DNA from: Colivivens sp964452915
GTDB taxonomy: Bacteria; Bacteroidota; Bacteroidia; Bacteroidales; Bacteroidaceae
Assembly (NCBI GenBank): GCA_964452915.1
Contig: CAYVNW010000004.1
Span: forward strand, 26,224-90,223
Reading direction: 5' to 3'
DNA: 64,000 nucleotides
The position numbers were made by a program, and so were the translations under genes. The notes beneath the pieces are model-generated. The model was not told the origin of the DNA. It did not search any database and saw only the letters and a list, made by a program, of their open reading frames with translations. Positions 62,755-64,000 of the stretch are shown in pieces. Numbering within the stretch: the stretch's first letter is position 1; each line of letters begins with the position of its first letter.

Positions 62755-63015
62755 ATGTAGCATAATTGATTGGCGGATACAGGCATAATAGCCTTTACCC
62801 GCCATGTTTAACTTCCACGTAACCGGACGGATGACTACAGCATGACTTAATTTGGACAATAACCTAATTAGGTTCGGCACAGAACATAATTAACTTATGG
62901 GCATAACCTCATTAGCTTCAGAGCGGAATTGAGCCGGCTGACTATATCAATACGTCATAACTTTTTTATACCGTCGTTTGTTTGTTTCCTCAAGATTTTA
63001 TAAATTTGCGTCATT
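62755..63015. other. Intergenic stretch with degenerate AT-rich repeats
   Basis: No gene. It holds the perfect palindrome AACCTAATTAGGTT at 62861-62874, and near-copies of its left half: CATAACCTCATTAGC at 62902-62916 and CATGACTTAATTTGG at 62841-62855. The promoter of the endonuclease gene lies at the right end. Confidence 0.6.
62977..63008 (+). promoter_or_regulatory. Promoter of the endonuclease gene
   Basis: -33 TTTG (62977-62980) and -7 TAAATTTG (63001-63008), 20-base spacer. The ATG at 63016 is only 7 bases past the -7 box, so the mRNA should be leaderless or nearly so. Confidence 0.75.
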
Positions 63016-63864
63016 ATGGCAAAGAAGACAAAACATACCAACTCCGGCTACATCGCAATACTGGTAATTGTGGCGACAGTGGCCATTCTATGGAACCTGC
63101 CTGGAAGGCTTGGCATTGCGGCAAAACATAGTCAATCACACGAACAAACAAAAGAGTTGCCTGATACTGCAAACTATGAGATTCCATCCATGAGAGGGAG
63201 GAATGTACCACACCAACTGCTAAAACGTTTGGCATATACAACATCATACAACCGTCAAACCAAAACTCCAAACTGGGTAGGATGGGTGCTGACAGCCGAC
63301 CATGTGAATGGTGAATACAACAGGTCAAAATACAATAAGTTCATCGAAGACGAGGATGTGCCTGAGCCACGTGCTACATACCGCGACATACGCGAAAGTG
63401 TATGTGGCTACCAACGCGGACACATGTGCCCTGCCGGCGACAACAATTGGTCGTTCAAGGCACTAAAGGAATCGTTCCTAATGACCAACATCTGTCCACA
63501 GGACGGTGACCTCAACCAAAATGATTGGAAATATTTGGAGGAAACATGTAGAGACTGGGCTGTCAAGTACGGGAAAATCTATATTGTGGCCGGACCATTG
63601 TTTCGCTCAAAATACTGTACGTCAGTTGGCGACAATCATATAACAGTCCCCGATGCTTTCTTCAAAGTCGTAATGACGACTGATAAAGACAATGCGAAAG
63701 CGATAGGCTTTATTTTCGGCAATAAACCAGGACATCACGACATGAGCTATTATGCAAGGAGTGTGGACAATGTAGAGGCGGAAACCGGTTTTGACTTCTT
63801 TTATCAACTTAATGATAGCATAGAAAATGAAATTGAATCTAAGCTCGAACTCGAAAAGTGGTGA
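63016..63864 (+). CDS. Membrane-anchored DNA/RNA non-specific endonuclease
   Basis: A 282-residue beta-beta-alpha-metal nuclease of the NUC1 type. An N-terminal membrane anchor (YIAILVIVATVAILWNLPG, about 12-30) is uncleaved or a signal anchor. The active-site motif reads YQRGHMCPAGDNN (Gln133-Arg-Gly-His136), where most members have DRGH; the catalytic His and Arg are kept. Metal-binding Asn lies in DLNQNDWKYLE. VAGPLFRSKYC and VPDAFFKVV are further family segments. It likely degrades nucleic acid outside the cytoplasm, for nutrition or defence. Confidence 0.9.
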   Translation: MAKKTKHTNSGYIAILVIVATVAILWNLPGRLGIAAKHSQSHEQTKELPDTANYEIPSMRGRNVPHQLLKRLAYTTSYNRQTKTPNWVGWVLTADHVNGEYNRSKYNKFIEDEDVPEPRATYRDIRESVCGYQRGHMCPAGDNNWSFKALKESFLMTNICPQDGDLNQNDWKYLEETCRDWAVKYGKIYIVAGPLFRSKYCTSVGDNHITVPDAFFKVVMTTDKDNAKAIGFIFGNKPGHHDMSYYARSVDNVEAETGFDFFYQLNDSIENEIESKLELEKW

Positions 63865-63888
63865 TAATTAAATATTTGTGTTAATTAT

Positions 63889-63919
63889 TTTGTCAAGAAC
63901 AAAAAAACAACTAATTTTG
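63889..63919 (+). promoter_or_regulatory. Promoter of the gene at the right edge
   Basis: -33 TTTG (63889-63892) and -7 TAATTTTG (63912-63919) with a 19-base spacer. Confidence 0.75.
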
Positions 63920-63976
63920 CAACTTAATAAACAGCAATAAAGCATACAAAAGAATATTTGAATTTTTAGCAAAATA

Positions 63977-64000
63977 ATGAGCGTAGAACACAAAATTGTA
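63977..64000 (+). CDS. Start of an unidentified gene (cut by window edge)
   Basis: An ATG at 63977 begins MSVEHKIV and runs off the window. It follows a consensus promoter, with a leader of about 50 bases, so a real gene is likely. Eight residues are too few to name it. Confidence 0.45.

Noticed and set aside
1..64000. Search for CRISPR arrays, tRNA/rRNA genes, insertion sequences and phage genes
   Set aside because: No direct-repeat array, cloverleaf sequence, transposase motif or phage structural gene could be supported by eye.

Overview
The window looks like the chromosome of a Bacteroidales bacterium, most likely Prevotella-like (Prevotellaceae). The evidence is a SusC/SusD pair, a type III glutamine synthetase, LL-diaminopimelate aminotransferase, a PorT-like outer-membrane protein, a type-IX-like C-terminal sorting motif, near absence of Shine-Dalgarno sequences, and many promoters of the Bacteroidetes form TTTG-N18-20-TAnnTTTG. 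There are no rRNA or tRNA genes, complete insertion sequences or CRISPR arrays. A run of 100 N (21923-22022) marks a scaffold gap inside a repeated stretch.

Layout. 1-2.9 kb (minus): arginine operon argR, GNAT acyltransferase, argG, argC (cut by the window edge), with two ArgR-type operators upstream. 2.9-7.8 kb: lpxH-like hydrolase, SufT-like protein, radC, a membrane glycosyltransferase, a PorT-like barrel, rpmH, and divergent efp. 7.9-16.9 kb (minus): GH2 and GH31 glycosidases, a transmembrane AraC-type regulator with sensor domains but no kinase, and cstA. 17-21.6 kb (plus): rsmF-like methyltransferase translationally coupled to asparaginase, a hypothetical gene, and cardiolipin synthase. 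22.2-23.7 kb: hsp20 (with a rare strong ribosome binding site) and a class I glutamine amidotransferase. 23.8-34.3 kb (plus): an outer-membrane uptake operon, SusC (interrupted by one frameshift), SusD, a surface lipoprotein, an M16 metallopeptidase, a secreted ChaN-like haem-binding protein and a secreted CbiX-like chelatase. 34.3-36.0 kb: AT-richer accessory DNA with a long inverted repeat, a small secreted protein and a frameshifted secreted protein.

36.2-55.6 kb (minus) is a nearly unbroken nitrogen-assimilation block: a PurF-like amidotransferase and pyrG; asnB; glnN; then gltB-gltD-dapL-carA-carB. It joins glutamine synthesis (GlnN), glutamate synthesis (GltBD) and five glutamine-dependent enzymes. 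56-64 kb holds a secreted beta-helix protein, mazG, the overlapping housekeeping set map-tsaD-pncC-rsmE, a DUF4738-like lipoprotein with an SGNH hydrolase, a membrane-anchored DNA/RNA non-specific endonuclease, and the start of one more gene.

Two observations stand out. First, the leader of asnB encodes a 46-residue peptide with 10 Asn and 3 Gln, followed by an intrinsic terminator. A segment inside the peptide gene can pair over 10 bp with the 5' half of that terminator, which is the architecture of an asparagine-sensing ribosome-mediated attenuator. Second, the SusCD-lipoprotein-M16-ChaN-CbiX operon looks like a dedicated system for capturing and processing tetrapyrroles or haemoproteins.
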